DNA of 64,000 nt, taken from assembly GCF_003048905.1 (NCBI RefSeq), contig NZ_PIRO01000001.1, positions 558,001 through 622,000 on the forward strand. Reading direction: 5' to 3'. The notes under the pieces were generated by a model, which had not been told where the DNA came from, ran no database searches, and saw only the letters and a program-made list of their open reading frames with translations. Every line of letters starts with the position of its first letter. Positions within the stretch are counted from its first letter, which is position 1. Made by a program: the position numbers and the translations under genes. This stretch comes from Campylobacter concisus. Lineage in GTDB: Bacteria; Campylobacterota; Campylobacteria; Campylobacterales; Campylobacteraceae. This document shows, piece by piece, positions 1 to 8,279 of this stretch.

Positions 1-679
1 TATCAAGCGACTCGAAACCAGAACTTTTACTAACTTTAAGTTCATCTATACTACCGTCTTGCTTGAGTAAAAATCTAACCTCTACAACACCTTGATGCTT
101 CATACGTCTAGCATTATTTGGGTAACTTTTATGTCTCTTAACTGCGATTATAACTTTCGTAAAATCTTCATCGCCTTGTGAATTTGATAAATTTAGCTCA
201 GGTGTTATATTTTGAACTGGAGCTGCAGCGATAGACTTGTTATTGGCTGGTAAATTTGTATTTACACTAGCTGGCGGTACAATAGGCTGCACTGGCTGAG
301 CAATTACCGGTTCAGGCTTAGGCTCTATTTTTTTCTCTTTTTTAGGCTCTACCTTTTTTATTTCACGCTTTGGTTTCTCCACCTTTTTAGGTTCAGGTTT
401 TGGTTCTGGCTTTGGCTCAGGTTTTGGTGGCTCTGGTGGTGGCGGTGGAGCTGGTGGAGTTGGCTCTGGGATAAGCATTTGCTCCGCTATTTGAGGTGCT
501 GAGACTTGTGGCACTGGAGTAAATGAATTAAGAGCTATTTTTATCGGTTTTTGCTCTCCTATTTTTATCTCATCAAAATTATGTGAAAGCAAAAAATATA
601 CTGCTGCTCCATGCACTATAAGCGAAACAGCTAAGCCGCTGTAATTTGAAATTTTATTCAGAGATTGTTTGGATTGCAA
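1..679 (-). CDS. tonB: Energy transducer TonB (3' part missing at window edge)
   Basis: Third gene of an exbB-exbD-tonB set. TonB carries proton-motive energy from the ExbBD motor to outer-membrane receptors. The readable 226 codons show a short N-terminus, one membrane segment (about residues 13-30, containing SLIVHGAAVYFLL), a long Pro/Glu/Lys-rich spacer (PEPKPEPKPEPK and similar, about 70-125) and the beginning of the C-terminal TonB domain (YPNNARRMKHQGVVEVRF). The C-terminal end lies outside the window. No ATG fits: the likely start is TTG at 679-677, inside the end of exbD (26 bp overlap), so translation is probably coupled. The start codon is the least certain part; the family call is firm. 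Confidence 0.88.
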   Translation of the reverse strand, partial: MQSKQSLNKISNYSGLAVSLIVHGAAVYFLLSHNFDEIKIGEQKPIKIALNSFTPVPQVSAPQIAEQMLIPEPTPPAPPPPPEPPKPEPKPEPKPEPKKVEKPKREIKKVEPKKEKKIEPKPEPVIAQPVQPIVPPASVNTNLPANNKSIAAAPVQNITPELNLSNSQGDEDFTKVIIAVKRHKSYPNNARRMKHQGVVEVRFLLKQDGSIDELKVSKSSGFESLD

Positions 680-1037
680 AATTTTCGTGGCCCTTCTCTT
701 TTAATATATCAATTACTTTGACAAAGCTATCAAATTTCGAATTTTTATCGCTTTTTAGTTCGATCAATGTCTTTATATCAACCGCATTTAACTTATCTTT
801 AAGTTCGTTCTCAGAAATTTCTACATCATCTATAAAAAATTTATTATCCTTATCAATTACTACGCTTACCTTTTTATCGTCCTCTTTACTTTGCTCGGCA
901 CTGTTTGCGCTTGGAAGATCAATAGCTATCTTACCTTGAGCAATAAAAGTCGAGATGCTAAGCACGATAGCAAGCAAAACAAGCATAATATCAATAAATG
1001 GGACAATATTTAACCCATCTTTTTTATTTAGACGCAT
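654..1037 (-). CDS. exbD: Biopolymer transporter ExbD
   Basis: ExbD/TolR family, 127 residues, usual length. It has one N-terminal membrane helix (about 13-33, [19 protein letters not shown]) holding the conserved Asp (FIDIM) that takes part in proton conduction, then a periplasmic domain. It works with ExbB as the inner-membrane motor for TonB. It overlaps exbB upstream by 14 bp and tonB downstream, so the three form one operon. The gene order and the tonB partner favour ExbD over TolR. Confidence 0.93.
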   Translation of the reverse strand: MRLNKKDGLNIVPFIDIMLVLLAIVLSISTFIAQGKIAIDLPSANSAEQSKEDDKKVSVVIDKDNKFFIDDVEISENELKDKLNAVDIKTLIELKSDKNSKFDSFVKVIDILKEKGHENFAIQTISE

Positions 1038-1452
1038 TTTCAGCCTTGTATCTATTTAGCATTACATCTACTTTTCTGACAAAACCATTGTAAATCATCA
1101 AAGTTGGTATCGCCACAAGTAGTCCAAAAGCAGTTGCTTTTAGCGCAAGAGAGAGGCCGACCATTATGCTTTTAGTATCGATTCCGCCCGCCATACCCAT
1201 ATCATAAAATGTGATCATAATTCCAGCAACTGTACCAAGAAGTCCTACATATGGTGCATTTGAGTAGATAATGTAAAGTGTGGTTAAATTTTTGGTTAGT
1301 GCTTCTTCAAGCGATTCGATACTTTTGTAGCCTTTTATATCAACGCGTGAATAAAAAATAATACGCTCAATTGTATACCAAAGTACAAAAAAACTCATAA
1401 TGCCTAAAATCGCAATAATTACATGATCAATGTGATGTTTAATTAGCTCCAT
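1024..1452 (-). CDS. exbB: Biopolymer transporter ExbB (short type)
   Basis: MotA/TolQ/ExbB proton-channel family, 142 residues. This is the short form known from Campylobacter and Helicobacter, lacking the long N-terminal periplasmic extension of E. coli ExbB. It has three hydrophobic helices (about 10-30, 62-85 and 100-122) with the family motif [15 protein letters not shown] in helix two. It is the first gene of the exbB-exbD-tonB operon; a ribosome site (AAGAAGG) lies just before the ATG and a strong promoter lies about 30 bp upstream. Confidence 0.93.
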   Translation of the reverse strand: MELIKHHIDHVIIAILGIMSFFVLWYTIERIIFYSRVDIKGYKSIESLEEALTKNLTTLYIIYSNAPYVGLLGTVAGIMITFYDMGMAGGIDTKSIMVGLSLALKATAFGLLVAIPTLMIYNGFVRKVDVMLNRYKAENASK

Positions 1453-1481
1453 AATACCTTCTTAGTAAAAATTTTTGCGTG

Positions 1482-1510
1482 ATTATAGCTATATTGATAA
1501 CCAATGTCAA
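1482..1510 (-). promoter_or_regulatory. Sigma-70 promoter of exbB-exbD-tonB
   Basis: On the minus strand TTGACA (1510-1505) and TATAAT (1487-1482) are both perfect consensus hexamers separated by exactly 17 bp. The start of transcription would fall near 1475, about 23 nt before the exbB ATG. The sequence between and around the hexamers (TTGATAACCAATGTCAA on the plus strand) is a loose palindrome where Fur could bind; Fur control of exbB-exbD-tonB is common, but no convincing Fur box is visible. Confidence 0.8.
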
Positions 1511-1587
1511 ATGTTTAGTAAAAATGTAATCAAATAAAAACTAAAATTTTTAATTATGTATGTATATATTTAATTATGTTTAGAATT

Positions 1588-2532
1588 TCAAAAATTTAAT
1601 TTTTTTCTTAGCAGCTCTATTTCAGTGATGACTATTTTTGGCGTAAGCTCCTTCATACAGGCATGTGTTTTTATGGGACACACTCGCTTCATGCATGGCA
1701 TACACTCTAAATTTAAATGCACTATCTTTGCGCTTTCATCTTGCCATGGGCTAGTCTCTTTAAATTTAGTCGGTCCAAAAAGAGCCACAAGTGGCACTTT
1801 ATAGGCGGCTGCGATATGCATAGGACCACTATCGTTTGTCAAAAAGATGCCATTTTTTATAGAACCTATTAGTTCACAAAGCTCTTTTATGCTTGTTTTT
1901 CCGGCTAAATTTTCACATTTCATACCATTTTGTAAGAGCATTTGCTCGATTTCATTGCAGATCTCAAGCTCAGCTTTTGAGCCAGTGATCTTTACATCAA
2001 ATTTATCTTTAAAGTGCAATGCAACCTCTGCAAAATAGTGTGGATACCACCTTTTAGCACTTCCGTAGCTAGCACCTGGATTTAGCACGAGGAGTTTTTG
2101 CTCGCTTTTTTTAGCTTCATAATAAATTTTTAGTTCGTTTGAAATTTCTTTTAAATTTAGGCTTTGCTTTATGAAATTTAGATATTTTTGCACCTGATGC
2201 AAGCTCTCGCTACTCTTTTTAAAGCAAAATTTTTGCGTTGCTTTTAGAAAAAATAGCAAGAATTTACTAGCAAATGAGCTTCTAAAACTAATAGCAATAT
2301 CAAATTTTCCAAGCTTGCGAGCTGTTTTTATAAGACTTAAATATCTTGAGTTTTGCTTTTTACTATCGTCAATGACTACTTTTTCGCACTTTGGATGTAA
2401 TTTGTAAAGCTCACAGGCCACGTAAGAGCCAAAAAATACAATATTTTTAGCATTTTTGCTTAAATTTTCTATCGCTGCACTCGCCATCACAGCATCACCA
2501 AGCCAAGTTGGAAGCTCTATAAACACTCTCAC
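1588..2532 (-). CDS. waaF: LPS heptosyltransferase II
   Basis: Glycosyltransferase family 9, 314 residues. It adds the second heptose to the LPS/LOS inner core at the cytoplasmic face of the inner membrane. Seen: N-terminal LPTWLGDAVMA, the donor-site block LTNDSGPMHIAAA (about 232-244) followed by VALFGPT, and the C-terminal Cys-rich segment CMPCMKRVCP typical of WaaF. The start is GTG (2532-2530), overlapping the TGA of the upstream glycosyltransferase as GTGA, so the two are translationally coupled. Confidence 0.92.
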   Translation of the reverse strand: MRVFIELPTWLGDAVMASAAIENLSKNAKNIVFFGSYVACELYKLHPKCEKVVIDDSKKQNSRYLSLIKTARKLGKFDIAISFRSSFASKFLLFFLKATQKFCFKKSSESLHQVQKYLNFIKQSLNLKEISNELKIYYEAKKSEQKLLVLNPGASYGSAKRWYPHYFAEVALHFKDKFDVKITGSKAELEICNEIEQMLLQNGMKCENLAGKTSIKELCELIGSIKNGIFLTNDSGPMHIAAAYKVPLVALFGPTKFKETSPWQDESAKIVHLNLECMPCMKRVCPIKTHACMKELTPKIVITEIELLRKKLNF

Positions 2533-3572
2533 TTTTGCTCCAAATTTAGCACTTCGTTTATGATTTCAAGAGTTTTGCTTGCATTTTCTTCTATACTAAA
2601 TTTTTGCGAAAGTAAAAATGACTTCTCTTGCAGCTCTCTCATCATATCATTATCATTAAGCACCTGCTCCACTAGCTCCAGTATACTTTCATCATTTGGT
2701 TCACGCATAACAAAACGATTTTCTAAAATTTCAGCTGCCCCATTTTGAGCCGTTGTAAAGACAATATTTTTAAAGCTAAGCGCCTCTAGAACGACATTTG
2801 AAAATGGCTCATAGTGTGTTGGAAATATAAAAATATCGCTTGCTTCATAAAATTTTGCAGTCATTTTTTGCTCACCCGTAAAAAATGCATTTATCTTTAG
2901 CTTTTTTGCTAGCTTCTTATATGAATTTAAATTTTTATCTTTGCCTACTATTAGCGCATTTACTGGCGTTTTTAGCTTTGAGACAAGAAGCAAAAAGTCC
3001 TTTGCTCCTTTTCTTTTAAAGCCATTTCCAACAAAAAGCACAATTGGTAAATTATAATCAAGTCCAAATTCTTCACATATGCTAAGTTTTGCTTCTCCTT
3101 TTTCTACCTTTTGTGGCAAATTTATACCGTTGTAAATGGTAACGATCTTTGACTCATCGACACCGTAAGCTGAAATGATTTGCTCTTTTATGTAGTTTGA
3201 ATTTGCGATTATCTTTTTAGAATTTTTAAAGCAACGTTTTTCTAGATATGGATAGACAAAATTTAGAGGATTAACCCACCAAAATGGCTTTGTGGCACGA
3301 TAAATTTTATGCACGCCGTCCCCTGCTCTATAAATATCTGCGCAGCTCACTCGCTCCAAGCTAAAATATACCTCATCGCTTTGTTTCTGGCGTTTTACCT
3401 GGGCATTAAATCTCAAAGCCTTTTTCCATGACGAGATCCTAGCCTCTCCTAGATATGAACGTATAGAAGTGTCTATACCTACGTCTTTTAGGGCTTTAGT
3501 AAGCCTTCTTAAATAGCGTTCGGCACCACCGACTGCGTTTGGATTGATACGTAAAAAAACTATTTTTTTCAT
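2529..3572 (-). CDS. WaaG-like LPS core glycosyltransferase (GT4)
   Basis: GT-B fold, glycosyltransferase family 4, about 347 residues from the preferred start. Seen: the glycine-rich NPNAVGGAERYLRRL near the N-terminus, YRAGDGVHKIYRA as in WaaG relatives, the donor-binding block LFVGNGFKRKGAKDFL and the EPFSNVVLEAL motif (EX7E type). It probably transfers a hexose onto the heptose core. An ATG at 3623 is also open, but the ATG at 3572 is preceded by GAGG at good spacing and gives the usual family N-terminus. It is directly coupled to waaF. The exact sugar and acceptor cannot be read from the sequence. Confidence 0.85.
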   Translation of the reverse strand: MKKIVFLRINPNAVGGAERYLRRLTKALKDVGIDTSIRSYLGEARISSWKKALRFNAQVKRQKQSDEVYFSLERVSCADIYRAGDGVHKIYRATKPFWWVNPLNFVYPYLEKRCFKNSKKIIANSNYIKEQIISAYGVDESKIVTIYNGINLPQKVEKGEAKLSICEEFGLDYNLPIVLFVGNGFKRKGAKDFLLLVSKLKTPVNALIVGKDKNLNSYKKLAKKLKINAFFTGEQKMTAKFYEASDIFIFPTHYEPFSNVVLEALSFKNIVFTTAQNGAAEILENRFVMREPNDESILELVEQVLNDNDMMRELQEKSFLLSQKFSIEENASKTLEIINEVLNLEQK

Positions 3573-3692
3573 GACCTCAAAGCTTTTTTGTTTTTGTGAT
3601 TTTTTATTTGTAATGTCCGCCATAATATCAAAAATTTTTATAAATCAGCCTATTTTTTGCCTAAATTTCATAAAATTACACAAAGGATAAAA

Positions 3693-6329
3693 ATGAAAAC
3701 ACTTACGATTATTGACACTTTTGGTTTCTTTTTTAGGCTCTACTACGCCATGAGCGGACTTAAAAACCGTGAAGGCAAGCCAAGCGGAATGATAAGTGGC
3801 TTTGCAAATTTTATAGCAAGCCTAAAGGATGAATACCAAAGCGACTATCTCATCTTCGCTCTTGATAGCAAAGGCAAAACCTTACGTCACGAAATTTTAG
3901 GTGATTACAAAGCAAACAGGAGCGAGCCACCAGCTCAGCTAAAAGAACAGCTTCCAGTTTGCATAGATATGATAGAAAAAATGGGACTCTACAGTCTTAG
4001 TCGCGAGGGCTACGAGGCCGATGACATCATCGCAAGTGTGGTTAAATTTTGCAAGGATAAAGATATATTTGTGCGAATAGTCACGCATGACAAGGACCTT
4101 TACCAGCTCATAGAGGACGGCAAAGTGAGCATCTACAGCCCACAAAGCAAGATCGACCACGATAGTGCTAGCTGCTTTGAAAAGTACGGAGTTTATCCGG
4201 CACAAGTAAGGGACTTTCTAGCGATCGCAGGCGATAGCTCAGACAACATTCCAGGCGTCAAAGGCATTGGCGCAGTGGGAGCTAAAAAGCTTTTGGCTGA
4301 GTACGGAAGCTTAGAGGGAATTTATGAAAATTTAGCTCTTCTTAGAAATGAGCGTACTAAAAATATGCTAGCAGCTGCAAAAGACGAAGCATTTTTGAGT
4401 AAAAAACTAGCCACTCTATTTGATGATGCAGTTAGCTCATTTGATCTTGAACAATCTAAATTTCCAGAGCAAAATCCTTTAATAAATATCTCAGAAATTT
4501 TAAAAGAGTACGATCTAAATAGACTTCTTAAGAGCTTGCAAAAAGAGGAAAATGCCGAATTTAAGCTTGGCTTTAGAGCAAATTTACTCCTTGATGAGGC
4601 TAGCATTGAAAAGCTCTTATCAGACATCACGCCAGAGACCATCGTCGCCTTTGACACCGAGACCACAGGCGTTGATAGCAAGAGTGCAAAGATCGTTGGT
4701 TTTAGCTTTTGCTTTAATGACGAAGACGCCTACTACGTGCCAGTGGTTCACAACTACCTTGGTGTGCCGCAGCAAGTCAGCCTAAAATTTGCCACTTGGG
4801 CGATAGGGCAAATTTACAAAGGTTGCGTAATAGGACAAAATTTAAAATATGACTTCGAGATCGTGAAAAACAATCTTGGTCTAAATCCCCCAGCAAATTT
4901 TAAAGACACGATGATACTTGCGTGGCTTAGCGATCCAAACTCGAGTGTTGGCATGGATGCACTGGCAAAGAGGCTCTATGACTACGACACGATAAAATTT
5001 GAAGACGTTGTCAAAAAGGGGCAGACCTTTGGCGATGTGCCTCTAGAAAATGCCGCCAAATACGCGAGCGAGGATGCTTGGATAACGCTTAAATTTTATA
5101 AAACTTTTCAAAACACGCTTGATAAAAATTTACTTGCCCTTGCCGATACGCACGAGTTTCCTTTTATCCTCACGCTCTTTGACATGGAGCAAAACGGCAT
5201 CAAGATAAATGAAGCCAAAATGCAAAAGCTCATCCTTGAAAACGACACCAAACTAAAGGCACTAACAAGTGAAATTTACGAGCTAAGCGGCGAAAATTTC
5301 AACATAAATTCAGTCAAGCAGCTTGGCGTAATACTTTTTGAGCACTTAAAGCTTCCAACCAAAAAGAAGACAAAAACAGGATACAGCACTGATGAGAGCG
5401 TGCTTGCTGAGCTCATAGACGCCCATCCAGTGATTGAGAAAATTTTAGCCTATAGGGAGCTATATAAACTACAAAGCACCTACTGCGAGCCACTTTTAGC
5501 GCTTGCGAAAAAGGATGAGGGCTCACGAATTTACACGAGCTTTTTGCAAACTGGCACGAGCACTGGCAGGCTATCAAGTAAAAATCCAAATTTGCAAAAT
5601 ATCCCAGCTCGTGGCAGCCTCGCAAAGGATGTTAGAGAGTGTTTTGAAGCGCGCGAGGGATATAGTTTTGTGGGGCTTGACTACAGCCAGATCGAGCTTA
5701 GGCTGCTAGCTCACTTTAGCCGTGATCCTGCGCTGCTTGAGGCGTTTAAAAATGATGAGGATATCCACGCAAGGACGGCTATTAGCATATTTGGTAGCAG
5801 CGACGGGCAAAATAGAGCCGTGGCAAAAAGTATAAATTTTGGTCTCATTTACGGCATGGGCTCAAGCAAGCTGGCAAATCAAGTAAATATCAAAAGAGCC
5901 GAGGCAAAAGAGTATATAGAGCGCTACTTTAAGGCATTCGCGACGATAAAAGACTTTTTGGAGAGCATAAAAATTTCAGCCAAAAACGATGGCTTTGTGC
6001 AAACACTGCTTGGCAGAAAGCGCTACTTTGACTTTAAAAGTGCCACGCCTATGCAAATAGCCATGTTTGAGCGCGAAGCGGTAAATACGGTCTTTCAAGG
6101 CTCTGCAGCAGATCTTGTCAAGATGGCTATGGTAAAAGTTAGAGCAAATTTAGATGAAAACGCAAAAATGTTGCTTCAGATCCACGATGAGCTAATCTTT
6201 GAAGTAAAAGACGAATTTGCACAGGAATTTGGCAGGGCGACACAAAAGACGATGGAGGAAATTTACACGCTAAATGTGCCACTTAAAACATCGCTAAATA
6301 TCGCCAAAAACTGGGGCGAGTTGAAATAA
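3693..6329 (+). CDS. polA: DNA polymerase I
   Basis: 878 residues, family A polymerase for gap filling, repair and primer removal. In order: 5'-3' exonuclease/FEN domain (1-290; IDTFGFFFRLYYA, YEADDIIAS, GDSSDNIPGVKGIG), 3'-5' exonuclease domain (about 315-480) with the DxE motif FDTETTG intact, and the polymerase domain with motif A GLDYSQIELRLLAHFSRD, motif B (RAVAKSINFGLIYG) and motif C LQIHDELIFE. The ATG at 3693 is chosen over an upstream TTG (3657) because AAAGGA lies just before it and the sequence then matches the usual start MKTLTIID. It stands alone on the plus strand, divergent from the LPS genes. Confidence 0.96.
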   Translation: MKTLTIIDTFGFFFRLYYAMSGLKNREGKPSGMISGFANFIASLKDEYQSDYLIFALDSKGKTLRHEILGDYKANRSEPPAQLKEQLPVCIDMIEKMGLYSLSREGYEADDIIASVVKFCKDKDIFVRIVTHDKDLYQLIEDGKVSIYSPQSKIDHDSASCFEKYGVYPAQVRDFLAIAGDSSDNIPGVKGIGAVGAKKLLAEYGSLEGIYENLALLRNERTKNMLAAAKDEAFLSKKLATLFDDAVSSFDLEQSKFPEQNPLINISEILKEYDLNRLLKSLQKEENAEFKLGFRANLLLDEASIEKLLSDITPETIVAFDTETTGVDSKSAKIVGFSFCFNDEDAYYVPVVHNYLGVPQQVSLKFATWAIGQIYKGCVIGQNLKYDFEIVKNNLGLNPPANFKDTMILAWLSDPNSSVGMDALAKRLYDYDTIKFEDVVKKGQTFGDVPLENAAKYASEDAWITLKFYKTFQNTLDKNLLALADTHEFPFILTLFDMEQNGIKINEAKMQKLILENDTKLKALTSEIYELSGENFNINSVKQLGVILFEHLKLPTKKKTKTGYSTDESVLAELIDAHPVIEKILAYRELYKLQSTYCEPLLALAKKDEGSRIYTSFLQTGTSTGRLSSKNPNLQNIPARGSLAKDVRECFEAREGYSFVGLDYSQIELRLLAHFSRDPALLEAFKNDEDIHARTAISIFGSSDGQNRAVAKSINFGLIYGMGSSKLANQVNIKRAEAKEYIERYFKAFATIKDFLESIKISAKNDGFVQTLLGRKRYFDFKSATPMQIAMFEREAVNTVFQGSAADLVKMAMVKVRANLDENAKMLLQIHDELIFEVKDEFAQEFGRATQKTMEEIYTLNVPLKTSLNIAKNWGELK

Positions 6330-6345
6330 ACGGATAAATTTTGCC

Positions 6346-6369
6346 GGAGCTTTTAAGATGATTAGCTCC
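6346..6369 (+). terminator. Stem-loop after polA
   Basis: GGAGCT (6346-6351) and AGCTCC (6364-6369) form a 6-bp perfect stem with a 12-nt loop, followed by TGTTTTAT. It lies 17 bp after the polA stop and before the convergent DUF2809 gene. Placement suits a Rho-independent terminator, though stem and T-run are both modest. Confidence 0.45.
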
Positions 6370-6406
6370 TGTTTTATACTTAAAAAAACAAAGTTGTGAT
6401 TTATCG

Positions 6407-6805
6407 CTACATCTTTGGACTTTTATACTTTTGCAAAAAGCAAATGGCATCAATCAAATAAGCCAGCAAGCAGCCCAACGCGTAACATACGATGTCACTA
6501 ACATCAAATGTTCCGCCAAAGACTATACGTATTATTAAATTATGAATATCTAAAATTTCAAGCATTTTAAAGTATTGTAAAATTTCTATAAATAGCGAGA
6601 AAGCAAATATTTCAAATGCTAAAATTTTTGGTGCAATTTTAAACACGGCTCGTCCAAATGCGTAAAGCATCACCGTAACTAGCACATCACCCAAATAATG
6701 GCGCACGAAGCCACCTTTGACAAAAACTGCGATAAAAATTTCGATTGCCAAAATCACGATTGCTACGAGCAAAAAGAACAATCTAGCTCGCAAGCTATGT
6801 CTCAT
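6407..6805 (-). CDS. DUF2809 family membrane protein
   Basis: About 132 residues, four predicted membrane helices. Family signature seen: VRHYLGDVLVTVMLYAFGRA, then a helix ending SLFIEILQYF, then RIVFGGTFDVSDIVCYALG, as in DUF2809 proteins of unknown function. The frame stays open to 6949, but the upstream 48 codons (Lys-rich, low complexity) overlap a gene remnant and look non-coding. The ATG at 6805 (MRHSLRAR) has a GAG a few bases upstream and fits the family length. No partner gene is adjacent and the role is unknown. Confidence 0.72.
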   Translation of the reverse strand: MRHSLRARLFFLLVAIVILAIEIFIAVFVKGGFVRHYLGDVLVTVMLYAFGRAVFKIAPKILAFEIFAFSLFIEILQYFKMLEILDIHNLIIRIVFGGTFDVSDIVCYALGCLLAYLIDAICFLQKYKSPKM

Positions 6806-6878
6806 TTTCTCGTATTGAAAAGATTTGTATATTTTTCGTTTTACTTGCATTTTTTTATTTATTTGAAATTTTACTTTT

Positions 6879-7085
6879 TTATAAATTAGAAATGATATCC
6901 ATACCATCTTTAAAGCCAGGATTATATTGGATATATTTCTCGCCCACAAATGTATTTACAACTTCTACCTTATGCTCGTTAAAAAGAGCATTTCATTAGG
7001 TTTTACTTGAAATGGCCAAAACCCGGCTACTTCATGAATTCTAATAGATAATAGCAATATTGCCAAATAAAAAATTTCTTATTTT
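6879..7085 (-). pseudogene. Remnant of a frameshifted gene (C-terminal piece)
   Basis: The minus strand reads, from about 7050, IHEVAGFWPFQVKPNEMLF; after a one-base slip in a T-run near 6990 it continues NEHKVEVVNTFVGEKYIQ and YNPGFKDGMDIISNL, ending at TAA (6881-6879). Both halves look like normal protein and join into one sensible C-terminus, but no start or upstream portion is left. I do not recognise the family. It is probably a decayed or deleted gene; a sequencing slip alone would not explain the missing front. Confidence 0.5.
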
Positions 7086-7182
7086 TAAAATTATTTGACA
7101 AGAAATATTAATCAAAATAGCTTTTGAAAATATTTTTTAGACAATTAATAAATTTTGGTTTAGGGATAATTAAATTTATGGA

Positions 7183-8271
7183 TTAAAATTTTTCTATAAA
7201 ATCTTTAAAAATTTCATAAAGTTTATTTACTTCATCAACACTGACTCGTTCGTTTTTGGCATGTATACGATCGTTTATCACGCCAAATTCTATCACATCT
7301 ACGCCAAAACTAGCAAAGTGCCTAGCATCGCTCGTGCCACCTTTTGTATTTAGAATCGGTGTAACGCCTGTGAACTTTGTGACAGAGGCCATTAAATTTT
7401 TTACGATTTTGCTATCTTTGTTTGTTAAAAATCTCTTTGAGCTTTGTTTTATACTAAGCTCGTAATCAAGCCCTTTTAAGACCTCTCTAAGATAGCTCTC
7501 AACGTCATTTACGTCAGTTAAATTTGAGTTTCTCACATTAAACATTATGCTAAGCTCGCTTGGCGTGACATTACAAACTTGCATGCCGCCTCTAATATCA
7601 GTTACCACGATCTTGCTTGGACTAAAAAACTCGCTCCCAGCGTCCATATCGTGATCAGCTATTTTATTTAGAAGTGGAGCTATTAAATTTACCGGATTTA
7701 CACACTTTTCAGGATATGCCACGTGCCCTTGAATGCCCTTTATCACGATCTTGCCATTTATTGAGCCACGTCTACCGACCTTTATGCTATCGCCAAATTC
7801 TTTATCGCAAGTTGGCTCAGCCACTACGCAAAATTTTGGCAAATCATTTATTTCGCGTAAATATTCAAGTGCTAAAGGCGTGCCATATGTGCCATCGCCC
7901 TCTTCGTCGCTTGTTAAAATAAGACTTAGCTTACCATTAAATTTCGTATCTTTAGCAGCGCAAACAAAAGCAGCCACGCCACTTTTCATATCCTGTGCGC
8001 CTCTTGCGTAGATGTAGCCATCTTTTTCTAGTGGGGTAAATGGATCGCTATCCCAGCCCTCACCTGGAGGCACGACATCAACATGTCCTGCAAAAGCTAG
8101 ATGCTCGCCATCACCATAAATTTTAGAAAGTATGAGATTTTTGGTGCCATTTTTTTCTATAAATTTAGCCTCAAAATCAGGCAAAAATCTAGCGATAAAT
8201 TCTAAGCTTCCAGCATCATTAGGTGTGATAGAGCGAAAGCTTAAAAGCTCTTTTAAAAAGCTAATTACCAC
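7183..8271 (-). CDS. dapE: Succinyl-diaminopimelate desuccinylase
   Basis: M20 metallopeptidase family, 362 residues, usual DapE length. It hydrolyses N-succinyl-LL-diaminopimelate in the lysine/meso-DAP pathway that feeds peptidoglycan. Metal and catalytic motifs seen: [18 protein letters not shown] (His and Asp), [21 protein letters not shown] (general-base Glu pair), and late [11 protein letters not shown] dimerisation (lid) domain lies between about 175 and 290. It is followed by the remnant region and preceded within 8 bp by the GGDEF-EAL gene, so the two are probably co-transcribed. Confidence 0.94.
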   Translation of the reverse strand: MVISFLKELLSFRSITPNDAGSLEFIARFLPDFEAKFIEKNGTKNLILSKIYGDGEHLAFAGHVDVVPPGEGWDSDPFTPLEKDGYIYARGAQDMKSGVAAFVCAAKDTKFNGKLSLILTSDEEGDGTYGTPLALEYLREINDLPKFCVVAEPTCDKEFGDSIKVGRRGSINGKIVIKGIQGHVAYPEKCVNPVNLIAPLLNKIADHDMDAGSEFFSPSKIVVTDIRGGMQVCNVTPSELSIMFNVRNSNLTDVNDVESYLREVLKGLDYELSIKQSSKRFLTNKDSKIVKNLMASVTKFTGVTPILNTKGGTSDARHFASFGVDVIEFGVINDRIHAKNERVSVDEVNKLYEIFKDFIEKF

Positions 8272-8279
8272 TAAGCACC

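Noticed and set aside
1480-1515. Fur box at the exbB promoter
   Set aside because: The TTGATAACCAATGTCAA palindrome is loose and does not match the GATAAT-type core well enough to list as a site.
3573-3623. Longer N-terminus of the WaaG-like glycosyltransferase
   Set aside because: The 17 extra codons (Lys/Gln-rich) lack a ribosome site, whereas the internal ATG has GAGG and the family's usual start.
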